From Xanthoparmelia taractica (Eukaryota > Ascomycota > Lecanoromycetes > Lecanorales > Parmeliaceae), in contig JANQBS010000258.1 in the NCBI GenBank assembly GCA_033085395.1, positions 1 to 54,563 of the forward strand: a stretch of DNA of 54,563 nucleotides, read 5' to 3'. The notes below the pieces were generated by a model, which did not search any database, was not told the origin of the DNA, and saw only the letters and a list, made by a program, of their open reading frames with translations. Shown piece by piece: positions 1 through 10,560 of the stretch. The position numbers were made by a program, and so were the translations under genes. Within the stretch, counting starts at the first letter, position 1. The number at the start of each line of letters is the position of its first letter.

Positions 1-119
1 TCGATAAAGTCTTTAATAAGTTACACGAATAGAAAAGACTTAAATAAATTAAAGATTCTATATTCTTCTTCTATTCGATATTCGTTATATAAAAAATACT
101 ATTTAATAATATTATCAAG

Positions 120-3100
120 AGAAGGTTAGTAATTAATATTCGAGGTTTGAATAACTTATTGCTTCGAGATGTATATTCAATATCTCTTTAATAGAATATA
201 ATTAAGATATTAACTAATTGTGATTTTATTTTAGTAATCGATGCTACTTTGTTTTTCTATTAATAACGAGTGTATTTAAATTATCGCTATATATAGACTA
301 TTGTAAGTTATAGAAGTTAAGAAACTTTTAATGTTTTAATTATAAATTATATGAATTTAATTGCTTATATTTAACGTCAAATCGATAAGATTTTACGATA
401 TATTCCCAACGCAAAGGCTTACGTTAATAATATAGTTACGGGTGTTATAATATTTTAATAGCACTTGTAAGATCTTCGTTAGCTATTTAAGCTTTTCGTT
501 AGATTTAATATTACTATTTCTTTTATAAAAGTCTTTCTAAGATATTCGAACGTTAACTTACTAAATAGAAGAGTTAATTCTTTCGACTTGACTTCATTAG
601 AAGATAAGCTTAAAGCTATTTTAAACTTATAGTATCTCAGCACTTTAAAAGAGCTCGAACACTACTTGGAATTAGTCGGCTATCTGCGTTAATATGTTTA
701 TTTCTATATATAGTTAATATAGCCCTTATAGGATCTCAAAATACTACTTCTCAAGAAAGCATCGAACTCTAGACGTTAGCGAAAATAATACGCTTCTAAA
801 ATAAATTTGTCTATAGCGTCGAAGAAGTAATTAATTTCTTTCCAACTTCTTTAAGAAGCACTATCTTAGTCAATAATTCTAATATATTTTAATAATACTC
901 GAACTTTATAAATTAATTTAAATGTTTTAAAGGAGTTTGATTTTAGGGCGGTAGTCTTTTATGTTAAATCAAATGTATATAAGAATACTAAATAACCTTC
1001 GCGGTGCAGAGACGAAGTCTATTCTTTTTCTATTAAGGCTTTTAACTATAGTAGAAAGAAATTATTAATCTACGAAGTTGGAGATTGCTAGCCTTATTTA
1101 ATATCTAAAGAAAATAAGATATATAATCGAATCTTCAAAGCATCCTATAAGAATACAGATCGACCACTCTGCTATTATTAATATCATGAAGCAAAATTCG
1201 ATTATTTTAATCACATTAACAATGAGAATAAATATTCGTTTGATTCAGGCTATTTAATTCTTAAGATAATTTAATCTAGTTATCTCTTATAAACCTAACA
1301 AAGAGTATATTGTGCTTGATGCTCTTTCAAGTCTTGCAAGTCTAAACAGAGATAATTCGCTATCTCATTATCATTCTAAGTTGAATACTCTATATACCGC
1401 AAGTTTGATAGAAATAAATGCTTTATTTCATAAGAAATGCATTCAAGGCTATCAATAAGATCGTTATTGGAAAAGGATTTTAATATAGCTAGATATTAAT
1501 AATAGTCTAGCTAGCGAGAATATAATATCTTTGCCCTTCGTGCGGGGAAAGCATCTCTTTACTACTAATATTAATCTCTATTTTTCGCCTCGGCCGAAAG
1601 CGGAAGGAAATTAATAGCAAAGTTTATAATAAGAATAGCAAACTCTTACTCACGAAATGTAGAGAGATCTTATCTTTTATATTGATAGAACTATTGATTA
1701 ATAACGACTTTATATTTTATTATTGCTAGTGAAGAATATTCTTATTTTAGCATATAAGAAAGAGTATTCTAACTTTTAGAGATGCTACGAAATCGTTATA
1801 TTATTCTAATTTATTTATGGAATTCTTTATTCGATATTGTTCGAAGTGTTTAGTTCTATATACGGGTCGGAAAGGTGTGATATATTTGATGATATGGGAC
1901 CAGTTTTTCGAATATCATATCGAAAGATATGGGATATTTTATACTCTCATTGGATTTTTTATAAATATATTACGTAATATTTTTTTATATTCTAAAAATA
2001 CGTAAAAAGCTTAAGCGAACGCTTATATAGTTATAAAATTCTATAAATAGATTAAAAAGATATAATTTTTTAAAAAAAGTTGAAAAAAAAGTTGAAAACG
2101 ACTATATTCAACAGATATCACACCTTTCCGACCCGTAGTTCTATAGATAAGAAGGTATATATCTTATAATAGCTTGCAGTCAATCTTATCTCCGCCCGTG
2201 TCTTTCTATACTCTAATTATTAACTTTATTCTAATATTATCTTTATTAAATTATGAGTTAAATTATATTATATCTATTACCTATAAGTTTATAAAAGCTA
2301 TTTAATTAATCTTTGGCAAATTAACTTGAAAAGTATCTAATTGGGCAAAAGTACTTCTAAATCGTCTTAATATTATTAATTAGGGAATCTTAAAGATTAT
2401 TATTAGCGATCGAGATAGGAAATTTCTTTCGAAGCTTTGAGAATCGCTTTTCAAACTATTAAAGATTTCTCTACTTTATTTGATAGCCTATTATTCGTAG
2501 ATTAATAATGCGAGCGAACGCACTAATTAGACTACTGAGATAGCTTTAAGATACTTTGTGTATATTCTAAAGAGATCTTCTTTATGGTCGGAAGTTCTAT
2601 TACGAATATAGATTTTCTTGAATAACTTCGTCTCTTTTAAGATTATATCGAGCGAAGTAATCTATGATTTTACTTTAAACAGATCTTTGAATTTGCTTCG
2701 TTTGCCAGCTAAAGTCAATTATATCTCTACACGAATTACAGTTAAAGAACTTAAAGATATCATCGATTTTACTTAGATGTTTAACAAATTCCACTACGAT
2801 AGAAAGTATTAATCAATATTTCTTAGGGTGAGAGAATAGATACTTCTCCGACTATATAAAGACTATAAGATTTTCTCTATTCTTGGTATTATTAACAAGC
2901 TAATATAATAGTATATCGATTCTTTTCAGGTGATGAATAGGGTAGATAGACTTACTTATAGACTTGCTATTTCTATAGAATAAAGAGTATATTCTATTTT
3001 TACAATAGTACAATTGAAGTCTTGTTCTGCGTTATAGAATAATTCTTTTTAGCGCCTTTAATCTTAACATATCTCGTCTATTTCTATTAATAACGATAAC

Positions 3101-3420
3101 ACTATTAACTTAGAAATCGAATAACTTCTTAATAAACGAATTATTAAGAACAAACGTGATTTAATTATAAAATACCTGGTGAGATAAAAGAAATATAATT
3201 CTAAATATAATTAGTGGTATAATATTAAGGATTTCAATAATGTTTTTGAGTTGATAAAGGAATATGAGAAGGAAGTAGCTAGATTTCGAGCTGTTGCACC
3301 TACGTCTATATCTATATTCACTTCTATAATCGTATCTTCATCTTTTTATTTAAATCTATTCGTTAAAAAGGAAAGAGATCGTCTTAGAAAGTATAATATC
3401 GCTACTTTATTAATATCTTT
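120..3420 (+). mobile_element. Ty3/gypsy chromodomain retrotransposon remnant (pol)
   Basis: Degraded pol of a fungal chromodomain-containing Ty3/gypsy element, read left to right with many stops. Recognisable pieces in order: a reverse transcriptase block with an INIRGLN-like stretch near 130-165; the RT/RNase H junction with ELEHYLELVGYLR at about 651-690; a YKPNKEYIVLDALSSLASLNR-like block at about 1,288-1,350; the zinc-binding part of integrase ending with a C-x2-C pair just before 1,860; the integrase core with SDRDRKFLS near 2,400-2,430 and a later NNASERTN; and a chromodomain at about 3,106-3,290 with an EIE...YLV start and a conserved WYN. An A element (1,861-2,137) splits the integrase. 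The 5' part (gag, protease) lies outside the window or is lost. The frame is not functional. Confidence 0.8.
1861..2137 (+). mobile_element. Family A inverted-repeat element, copy A1
   Basis: A 277-bp element with matching terminal inverted repeats: it begins TACGGGTCGGAAAGGTGTG and ends with the reverse complement. It is flanked by a perfect 8-bp duplication GTTCTATA (1,853-1,860 and 2,138-2,145). It sits inside the gypsy integrase; removing the element and one duplication lets the host frame continue. It has no transposase. An ORF of 62 codons running through it is accidental. Differences from copy A3 are almost all C-to-T or G-to-A. The 8-bp duplication fits the hAT superfamily, but the terminal bases are not a textbook hAT end, so the superfamily is an inference. 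Confidence 0.9.
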
Positions 3421-4960
3421 GTGAGTTAAATATCTATTATCGCTGTAATTAAACGTTTAACGAGTATTATCGATTGAGAAATAATTTTTCTCTACTTGAT
3501 AACGTTTGTGTAATTAAAGATAATAATATGCGATCGATGTGTTATAATATGAAGAAGTTTGTGTACTAACTAATATTCTAACTATATGATTTGATTATCG
3601 AAAAGACCTAACTATTATTAACGAATTTACTTGATTGGTAAGGTTTTTCTATATACTTCAATATATATAATTTTAATATATATATAATAGTAAGCGAGGT
3701 CGCTCGCTTTTCTTCTATTTTGACGAATACTATCACGAAAAACGTATTTGTTAAGTCATTCAAGAAATTAGCCAAGGCAAGTGCTTGGCTAAGGAAAAGG
3801 GCTTAGCTAGCTAACCCTAACTTAGATAGATTTTTCCAACTTAGAATAATCAAGAATTAGACACCCATTAACCACATACACCCTTTGCTATTACAATTGT
3901 ATATTATTTATAATTCTAGAAAACCTATAATAGCTAATACGTTTAAAGATATTTTAAATATATTTAATACGTGTGAGATATATATTAAGTATAAATTTAC
4001 TTTCTATAAGTTATATATTATATATATAATAATATATATAATAAAGAGAGAAAATTTTCTTGAAAATTAATTTTCTTTTATTAATAACTTTATTATTAAC
4101 ACACGCGAATTATACGCGCCGCGTATATTAAACGTAACGATAATATCTACTCTAAGCATCGTTGAAATTATATAATAGAAAATATTTATAACGTTAAGTA
4201 TTCTATCGCTTTTATTTTTATTTATATTTATAATATACTCTATATACGAAGCGCTACTTAAAGAAACTCTTTTTCTTTTTTTTCTTATTAAGTTTAATAA
4301 ATTTAATAAATCTTTTAAGAGCATTAATTCTTTCTATTATATTAAATTCGAGAACGAATTTTTAAAGAAAGAAGATAATTATTAAAAATAAAATCTTAAA
4401 CCCTAAGCGAGGGAACTCTAAATCGCTTGATATATATATACTTAACGAACCCTTGGCGAACAAGCTTAAATAAGCGATCTCTTTAAGTTTTCTTTTCTTC
4501 TTTCTTAAGAATTAGTCTTATTATTAGATCTATATATGAAATATATATCTTTCTAATTTCACACTACTATATAACTCTAAGACTCTAATCTAGAATCAAG
4601 TCTAACAATTTTCTTCTTAATAGATAGTATTTATTATATAACTTACGTTTTAGCGTTATCTATTAGAATCTATTATCTATTTACTAACTCGAGATAGAAT
4701 AATAAAATATATTTAATATTCTATATTCTTTATTCACATATATATTTTATTAAGTAGAAGTCTAGTACTTTATATATATAAAGAAAGTGAATTAAAAATC
4801 TCTATTATATTTAATAATAATAGATTAATAATGTTATTTCTATTATTCTATTCTCTAGTAGGGTTCACGTTTTAGGAGTTTAGTTCTACTCTTCGTCTCG
4901 TAATTATCAAAAAAAGTAACAACGCGTTTAATAGTTATATATATTAAATAAATTAATATT
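3421..4960. other. AT-rich stretch without recognisable genes
   Basis: This stretch lies between the gypsy chromodomain and the piggyBac start. The 61-codon and 85-codon open frames here are low-complexity and AT-driven. Short GC-richer words such as those near 3,690-3,710 and 4,400-4,470 may be LTR remains of the gypsy element, but I could not pair two LTR copies. Confidence 0.5.
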
Positions 4961-5332
4961 ATGCCTCGTAATAAGACGTTTAACGATCTAGATTACGTAA
5001 GAAAGAATTCTAAGCCTTCTAAGACCTTAAAAGAACGTTTCTTAAGACTCTAATTATTACTTAAATATAAACTAGTAAAAATTAAGTAATTATAAATTAA
5101 TAACGAGAGTTAATTGCCTAATATTATTGCTTTAGATAATGCGTATACGATATTTAATTTATTCTTTAATAATAAGATTATTAAGACACTCGTACGCTAT
5201 ATTAATAAGTACGCTTTTTTAAATCCTAGGCCTGAAAATCTTAAGACACGCACTTGATTTTTAATTATAATTAAAGAATTTTAAGCTTATTTAGAAGCGA
5301 GTATTTGAATAAGTTTATATATAGAGTTAAGT

Positions 5333-5442
5333 TGTAAGGGAGAAGTTAACTTATAGGACCTAATAGAGACATATCGTGCATGAAGCGCGATATATCCCCG
5401 AAGCTTTTGGCCTTATAGCTCAGTGGTAATCGTGTCTTAATA
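5333..5442 (+). repeat. Left LTR of the miniature element
   Basis: 110-bp direct repeat starting TGTAAGGGAG and ending CTTAATA. Positions about 5,411-5,427 contain TATAGCTCAGTGGTA, matching the RNA polymerase III A-box consensus of tRNA genes. No matching intact tRNA fold is seen, so this is a tRNA-like word, not a tRNA gene. Confidence 0.75.
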
Positions 5443-5886
5443 GTTATATCGTGCTGATTTTCGAAGATCTAGTTAATTCTCGAGGGCTTTACTACGAGAA
5501 TAATTCGCTAATTTTAATTACGAGAATTCGAGGACTTTCGAGAACTTAGACTTTTTCTAGAAACTTAATTTTCGAGTACTCTTCTGAGTCGAAATAATTT
5601 CGCTTCGATATTTCGCTTATCTCGAAAGATATATCCCGTATATATCTCAATAGAGAATCTCTAAGATAATCTCGCATATAATACGATAATAGAGTATTGC
5701 GCTAATTTAGGGGCATAGTAACGTAATCTCGTACACTTTTATTATAGAAACGTGTATTCGCCTATATTTTATAGGGACCTCTGAATGCGGTGGCGCATTA
5801 CGTTAGTTAATCGATTTCGATACGGGTTCGCTAATTAGGGATCGTTTCCCCTCGAATTAGTTCTTTTACAGTCTAGAATCTCTCGT

Positions 5887-5904
5887 GGCCACGAGGACGT
5901 GGCC
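5887..5904. repeat. Short GC-rich hairpin near the 3' LTR
   Basis: GGCCACG-AGGA-CGTGGCC forms a 7-bp perfect stem with a 4-base loop, just upstream of the purine tract of the miniature LTR element. It stands out as GC-rich in an AT-rich setting. Confidence 0.6.
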
Positions 5905-5921
5905 TTAGAGAAGGGAATAGT

Positions 5922-6031
5922 TGTAAGGGAGAAGTTGGCTTATAGAGTCTAATAAGGGCATATCGTGCATAAAGCGCGATATATCCCCTAAGCTTTTGAC
6001 CTTATGACCTAGTGGTAGCCGTGCCTTGATA
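5922..6031 (+). repeat. Right LTR of the miniature element
   Basis: 110-bp direct repeat of 5,333-5,442, starting TGTAAGGGAG and ending CCTTGATA. The differences from the left copy are mainly C/T and G/A transitions. The left copy looks more mutated at its 3' end (TCTTAATA versus CCTTGATA), while the tRNA-like word is better preserved in the left copy. Confidence 0.75.
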
Positions 6032-7035
6032 TAAGTATTTTAGAGTTCTAAAATACTAATTCTCTTAAAGAACTTATTTATAAATAAATCTTTAAACACA
6101 TTAATCTAAAAAGATAATAATAAATAGATCGATTTTTTTATATCTCGAGACCTTAATTAATAGATTATTGAGAGACTTTATTTACGAAATTCAAATTACT
6201 AAGTAATACGTTTAGATAGATCTTTGAGAAGTATTGAAAGATAAGCACTTATCTAGCTATAAATAAGATAATTTAGAGATTTATAAATCGGGCTAAAGAA
6301 ATCAATAATATTTCTAGTAAATCTATATTAAAAGACTTTAAAATTTAGATTCTAGTAAATAAGGACTACGTTTTTAATTAAGTGTATTATATTAAGAATT
6401 AAAATAAGGGCGATAACCTTAGAATATTTATAATTATTGAATTAAGTAACTAAGGTTTAATTAGACTTAAGTCGTAGTTCTAGACTTATTATCTTAAGAA
6501 GATATTACTAAGAATTATTCTTATATTATTTAATTAGATAACTTATTTACGGTAACTCGATTACTAGTATAGCTTAATAATAAAGAATTTAAAGGTGCTA
6601 GAATTATATGTATCACGAAAACGAGTCGTGAAGAATTGAAGGTTAAAGATAATATTAAGACTTAACGGGAGTAATAAGAGCCTAATCGAGATCTAAACTA
6701 GAGACTTGCGAAGCTTAAAATTAAATGAAACGCTGTTCTCGAGTGGAGTAAGCTCTATAAGAGACTATTAAGTGATAAGAGAGTGATAGGATTCGCCTAA
6801 AAGAATTAGAATGTAGTGCTGTTTATAAGTACTATATCGAATAATCGAAAAACAATAAATCGTCTCCGTCACAGATTAGTAAAAACAGTCATGAATGCAC
6901 GTACTTTCAGGGCTATGTTTCGGAAAATAACGACAAAAGAGCTTGATATCCCCGGGTTTATTGATATGTATAATCATTACATGAACGGGGTTGATAACGC
7001 TAATCAATTGCAATGTTATTATTCCACTCAGCGAG

Positions 7036-7740
7036 CAGGGAACTTAATGGTTCGAACGGTCCGTTCAACAACCTCGGACGGTTCAAAATGAAGCTATATA
7101 AATAGTCCACAGTTCGTCCAGCCTCCTAGACCGTTCAACCTTATATTAAACGATCTAGACTATCAGTCCGAGACCTCAATAAGTGCTTTTATTGCTTTAT
7201 TCTTTATAATATTAATAATCGTATATAGATCTTTCTTTGTAAAGACACCCAATCGGAACCATGACTTCAGACACTTTAATATCTCAATAATCTCACTCTA
7301 AAGCCTACCTTTAAAGTTAGAAATAGTGCGTTTAATCTCAGAAAACACTCGTTCTAGCTTCGTAGATATAGTTGAAATCGAGTAAATATCGATCGTTATT
7401 CTTAAAAGAAGAGGATATCGAGTGCGCTGTTTCAAATTAAGTTATTATTTAAATACTATTTGTTCTTTTTCTTTATTAGGGACGAAGACGTCTTAAATAT
7501 ATAGATCTTAGAATTAGAGCCTAATCTCGTACTTATATATTCGCCTTGAAAGAAGGTCGATAATTAGCCGAGTGCGAGAAATAATTAAATAATTATTTGC
7601 TACACCAACGATATTTGAAATATTAGTTCAGACCATTCGTCTAGATCATCTAGACGGTCTGGACCAATAGTTCAAATATCGTTGAACGGTTTAATTGGAC
7701 TAATAGTCCGCAAAGTAGGGGCGAACTATTAAGTTCCTTG
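7036..7740 (-). mobile_element. Non-autonomous hAT element, RIP-mutated copy
   Basis: A 705-bp copy of the element at 17,968-18,645. It begins CAGGGAACTTAATGG and ends TTAAGTTCCTTG. It lies inside the piggyBac frame, flanked by TCAGCGAG (7,028-7,035) and TTAGCGAG (7,741-7,748), an 8-bp duplication differing by one C-to-T change at CpA. Orientation is given by the encoded hAT C-terminal fragment, which reads on the minus strand and here carries stops. It is slightly longer than the other copy, which has undergone small deletions near its right end. Confidence 0.85.
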
Positions 7741-8281
7741 TTAGCGAGTGCATTTCAAGAGTTGGAAGCCACTTTGACACTTTCTATTGAACACCACCAT
7801 CGTGAATAGTTATAAACTTTATTATTGTCCACCTAAAGAATCGACTTATTAGTTATGAATTCATTACAGTTAGCGAGAATTCCGTGTTAAACTTGCTAGT
7901 CAATTATTCGAAAATTCGAAGCGTCTCTTTAGTAGACTCTACTTTGTTAAGAGTTCTCTATAATCACGAGTTTATTTAGTAGCTGCGCGTGACCATGGTG
8001 AATTAGAATATATAGGAAATAAGTTATTATTATGCGTGATTTGCTTGAATATTTAGAGGAAATTGTTAAAATTAATTAAGATTCGAAAACCTCTTTGGGA
8101 ATTGTCTATTAATAGCGTTAGATCACGGAGTTTAGATCAAGGAAAACGACGACAGCGTGCCCTAAGAAGTCGCTATGGATGTAAGCTATGTGAGATTTAT
8201 CTATGTAATTATATTGCGTGTTGAAAGAATCATATTAATACTATTCTCAAGTAAATATTTTAATGAGAGAATGCCAAGCAA

Positions 8282-8557
8282 TACGGGTCGAAAAGGTGTG
8301 GTATCTGTTGAACATAGTCGTTTTCAACTTTTTTTCAACTTTTTTTAAAAAATTATGTCTTTTTAATCTATTTATAGAATTTTATAATTACACAAGCGTT
8401 CGCTTAAGCTTTTTACGTATTTTTAGAATATAAAAAAATATTACGTAATATATTTATTAAAAACTCAATGGGAGTATGGGATATCTTATATCTTTCGATA
8501 TGATATTCGAAAAACTAATCCCATACCATCAAATATACCACACCTTTCCGACCCGTA
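8282..8557 (-). mobile_element. Family A element, copy A2
   Basis: 276 bp, inverted relative to A1 and A3, with both terminal repeats present (TACGGGTCG at the left, CCGACCCGTA at the right). It lies just beyond the piggyBac C-terminus. No convincing 8-bp duplication is visible (left flank CCAAGCAA, right flank CGCTAGAG), so flanking sequence may have been rearranged. Confidence 0.85.
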
Positions 8558-9085
8558 CGCTAGAGGATGGGATAATTCTAGAGAATATATATTATCTCTA
8601 TTATAATATCTAGTGCTATCTCGATAAATCTCTTTCGTCTAATCTCTATCTATGTCGATAGAAGTAGATTATATTCTTTAGCGTAGTTACTTAGACGTTT
8701 AACTATTATCGCTTTTAAGAACTTTTTTTAATATACTAAATAGAGCGATTAGATAATATAATTTAGCGTTAATATAATTCTCTTTTTTTAATTTTCTTAA
8801 AATAATTATATTCGTCTTTTTAAATTTAGATATATTTAAAAAAGATATATAAATTATAAGATTATCTCTTTTAAATTTATTCGAGGAAATCTATTTAAAA
8901 TATTATCGATATTCGAGATCGTAATAGATTTCGATCTAAAGATCGCTTATAAAATCTTCTTTAAGTAAGTTCACTATTTATTATTCTTAACTTTAAATAA
9001 ATTCTGTTTCTAATATTTTTTAGATTCGCTTAAAATAATAAAAAAAAAAACGCTATTTTAAGAATCTTTACTTTCTTATTAAACG
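8558..9085. other. AT-rich unclassified remnant
   Basis: Sequence between A2 and B1. It continues beyond B1 at 10,159, since B1 is flanked by a near-perfect duplication. A faint minus-strand coding flavour is present, but no motif could be assigned to a transposon family. Confidence 0.4.
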
Positions 9086-10158
9086 TACGAGTTGGAAAGG
9101 TCTGGGATAATCTAAAATATAAGGTGTTGATATCATATCATGATATAATATAATATTAAGATTATATTATTTGATTTTTATAGGATAATCTAAGAGACAT
9201 GCTGGTATTATGAAGTAATCTAAGAAATTTCTAATATATACAGGAGTATTTCATGTTATATGCAGGGGTATGGGAAATATACTATATATAGAAGTTACTC
9301 TATATAGAATTATGCGAACGTATTCTAGCCATTATTCTAGCCATTACTTTACTTCATCATCACGTTATTAAGTATTCTAGTCATTATTCTAGTTATTACT
9401 TTACTTCATTATCGCTATTATTATCACTTTACTTTATCATCACATTATTAAGCTAAGCTCGCTATCGTATTTAATATCGTGTTGCGAAAGATCTTCGCAA
9501 TCATCTAGGGCTTGACGAGCTATTTCTATTGCTATTAGTGTGTTTGATTTATTTAATTGTTAGAAGAATTGCTAGCACGCTAATTATAATAGTAATCTAC
9601 TATCTATTCTGCGATAGCAAATTCTCTCCTCCTCCCTTCGCATTATGAAAAGAATTTACGATTATTCTCTATAGTTATATATTCTTAGCTATTAAAGTTA
9701 TACGCTTTATATAAATGGTATAAAGATTAATATCTTCGAATATGTAATAAAGGAAAGCTTTCGTCGACTCATGAATGATCTTAATAACCGACCCAGTTAT
9801 TACTTTTTAGAATAGCTATATTTACTTAGCGAGATTAAATTAGAAGGGAGTTTATCTTAATATCACTTATTAAGTGCCGGAGTTTAATAATTACTTAAGC
9901 TAATTTCGCCTTGACTTATATATTAATCTGGAATTTTCTTATCTTATTCGTTACCTAATATGAGAAATAATCTATATCATAAGATACCCCTACATATACA
10001 AGAAATTTCCCAGATTATTTCATGATATTAATAATTTCCTATTTCATATCTTTATAAGTAATCTAATATAACTCTTTTATGATACTCTCTTATAATATAA
10101 TATAATACGATATAATATGAAATATCCCATCAAATATATTAGATCTTTTCGACCCGTA
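9086..10158 (-). mobile_element. Family B inverted-repeat element, copy B1
   Basis: 1,073-bp element, reversed relative to B2 and B3. Its left end TACGAGTTGGAAAGGTCTGG and right end TTTTCGACCCGTA are inverted repeats carrying a few transitions. Flanks ATTAAACG and ATTAAACC form an 8-bp duplication with one mismatch. The first 16 bases of the family consensus equal those of family A. It has no open frame of note. Inside (about 9,330-9,450) are repeated words of the type ATTCTAGTTATTACTTTACTT. Confidence 0.8.
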
Positions 10159-10560
10159 ATTAAACCTAATTCTTAAGACGCTATTAAATTTCTTAAGTAA
10201 TAGAAACTATAATAGAAAATTAGATTCGATAGTAACATATATTATTAGCGATAAGTAGCGCTTTCTCACTTCTTTATTCTTTAACTAATAGGCTTTCTCG
10301 ACCCAGCGTGTTGATATTATATCGAGTTCTAAGTGTAATCTCTTATTATTCTTCTCGATCTTCTTCTTAATCGCTATCTTATTTTTTTTTTATATACGTT
10401 TATTTTTAATTCGTATATAATAGACTTTTACTTAATTAATCCACACCTGAAAACCGCGTTTTTTCGCGTTTCCCCCTTAAAATTCTTTCAACACCTATAT
10501 TCTCATACCTCGAATCAAGGGATTCAAGAACTTCTTAGGGTTAAAAAAAGGCGCACTAAT
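10159..10560. other. AT-rich unclassified remnant
   Basis: Continuation of the sequence interrupted by B1, up to the Tc1/mariner-like remnant. No gene or motif is recognised. Confidence 0.4.

Larger units (their letters stand above)
5333..6031 (+). mobile_element. Miniature LTR element (TRIM/SMART-like), 699 bp
   Basis: Two 110-bp direct repeats (5,333-5,442 and 5,922-6,031) enclose a 479-bp non-coding centre. The unit is flanked by a perfect 5-bp duplication TAAGT (5,328-5,332 and 6,032-6,036), and the piggyBac frame resumes across it. The repeats start TG and end TA, where the usual terminal CA may have become TA by RIP. A purine-rich run (about 5,907-5,919) precedes the second repeat, as a polypurine tract should. 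Five-base duplication plus LTRs and no coding capacity is the definition of a TRIM. Each LTR carries a tRNA-like word (TAGCTCAGTGG in the first copy). Confidence 0.8.
4961..8240 (+). mobile_element. piggyBac-like transposase remnant (DDE_Tnp_1_7 type)
   Basis: A degraded piggyBac-like transposase gene from an ATG at 4,961 to a cysteine-rich C-terminus near 8,240, split by two later insertions (5,333-6,031 and 7,036-7,740). Landmarks in order: N-terminal block with AYTIFNLFF at about 5,140; a DNLFTVTRLL motif at about 6,535, which fits a catalytic-Asp region of the family; LEWSKLYKRL near 6,735; IPGFIDMYNHYMNGVDNANQ at 6,947-7,010; YYSTQR interrupted by the hAT insertion; SWKPL continuing after 7,760; and a C-terminal CKLCEIYLC zinc-ribbon-like stretch at about 8,175-8,215. 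Stops replace Trp or Gln codons throughout, so it cannot code for an active protein. TTAA ends were not located. Confidence 0.8.

Noticed and set aside
1817..2005. 62-codon plus-strand frame
   Set aside because: It begins in gypsy integrase and runs into the A1 element; an accidental fusion of two relics.
3885..4324. 61-codon and 85-codon frames
   Set aside because: Ile/Tyr/Asn-rich translations of AT-rich DNA with no domain.
5411..5475. Possible tRNA gene
   Set aside because: Only the A-box word matches; no convincing B box, acceptor stem or anticodon arm, and it lies in an LTR repeated elsewhere.
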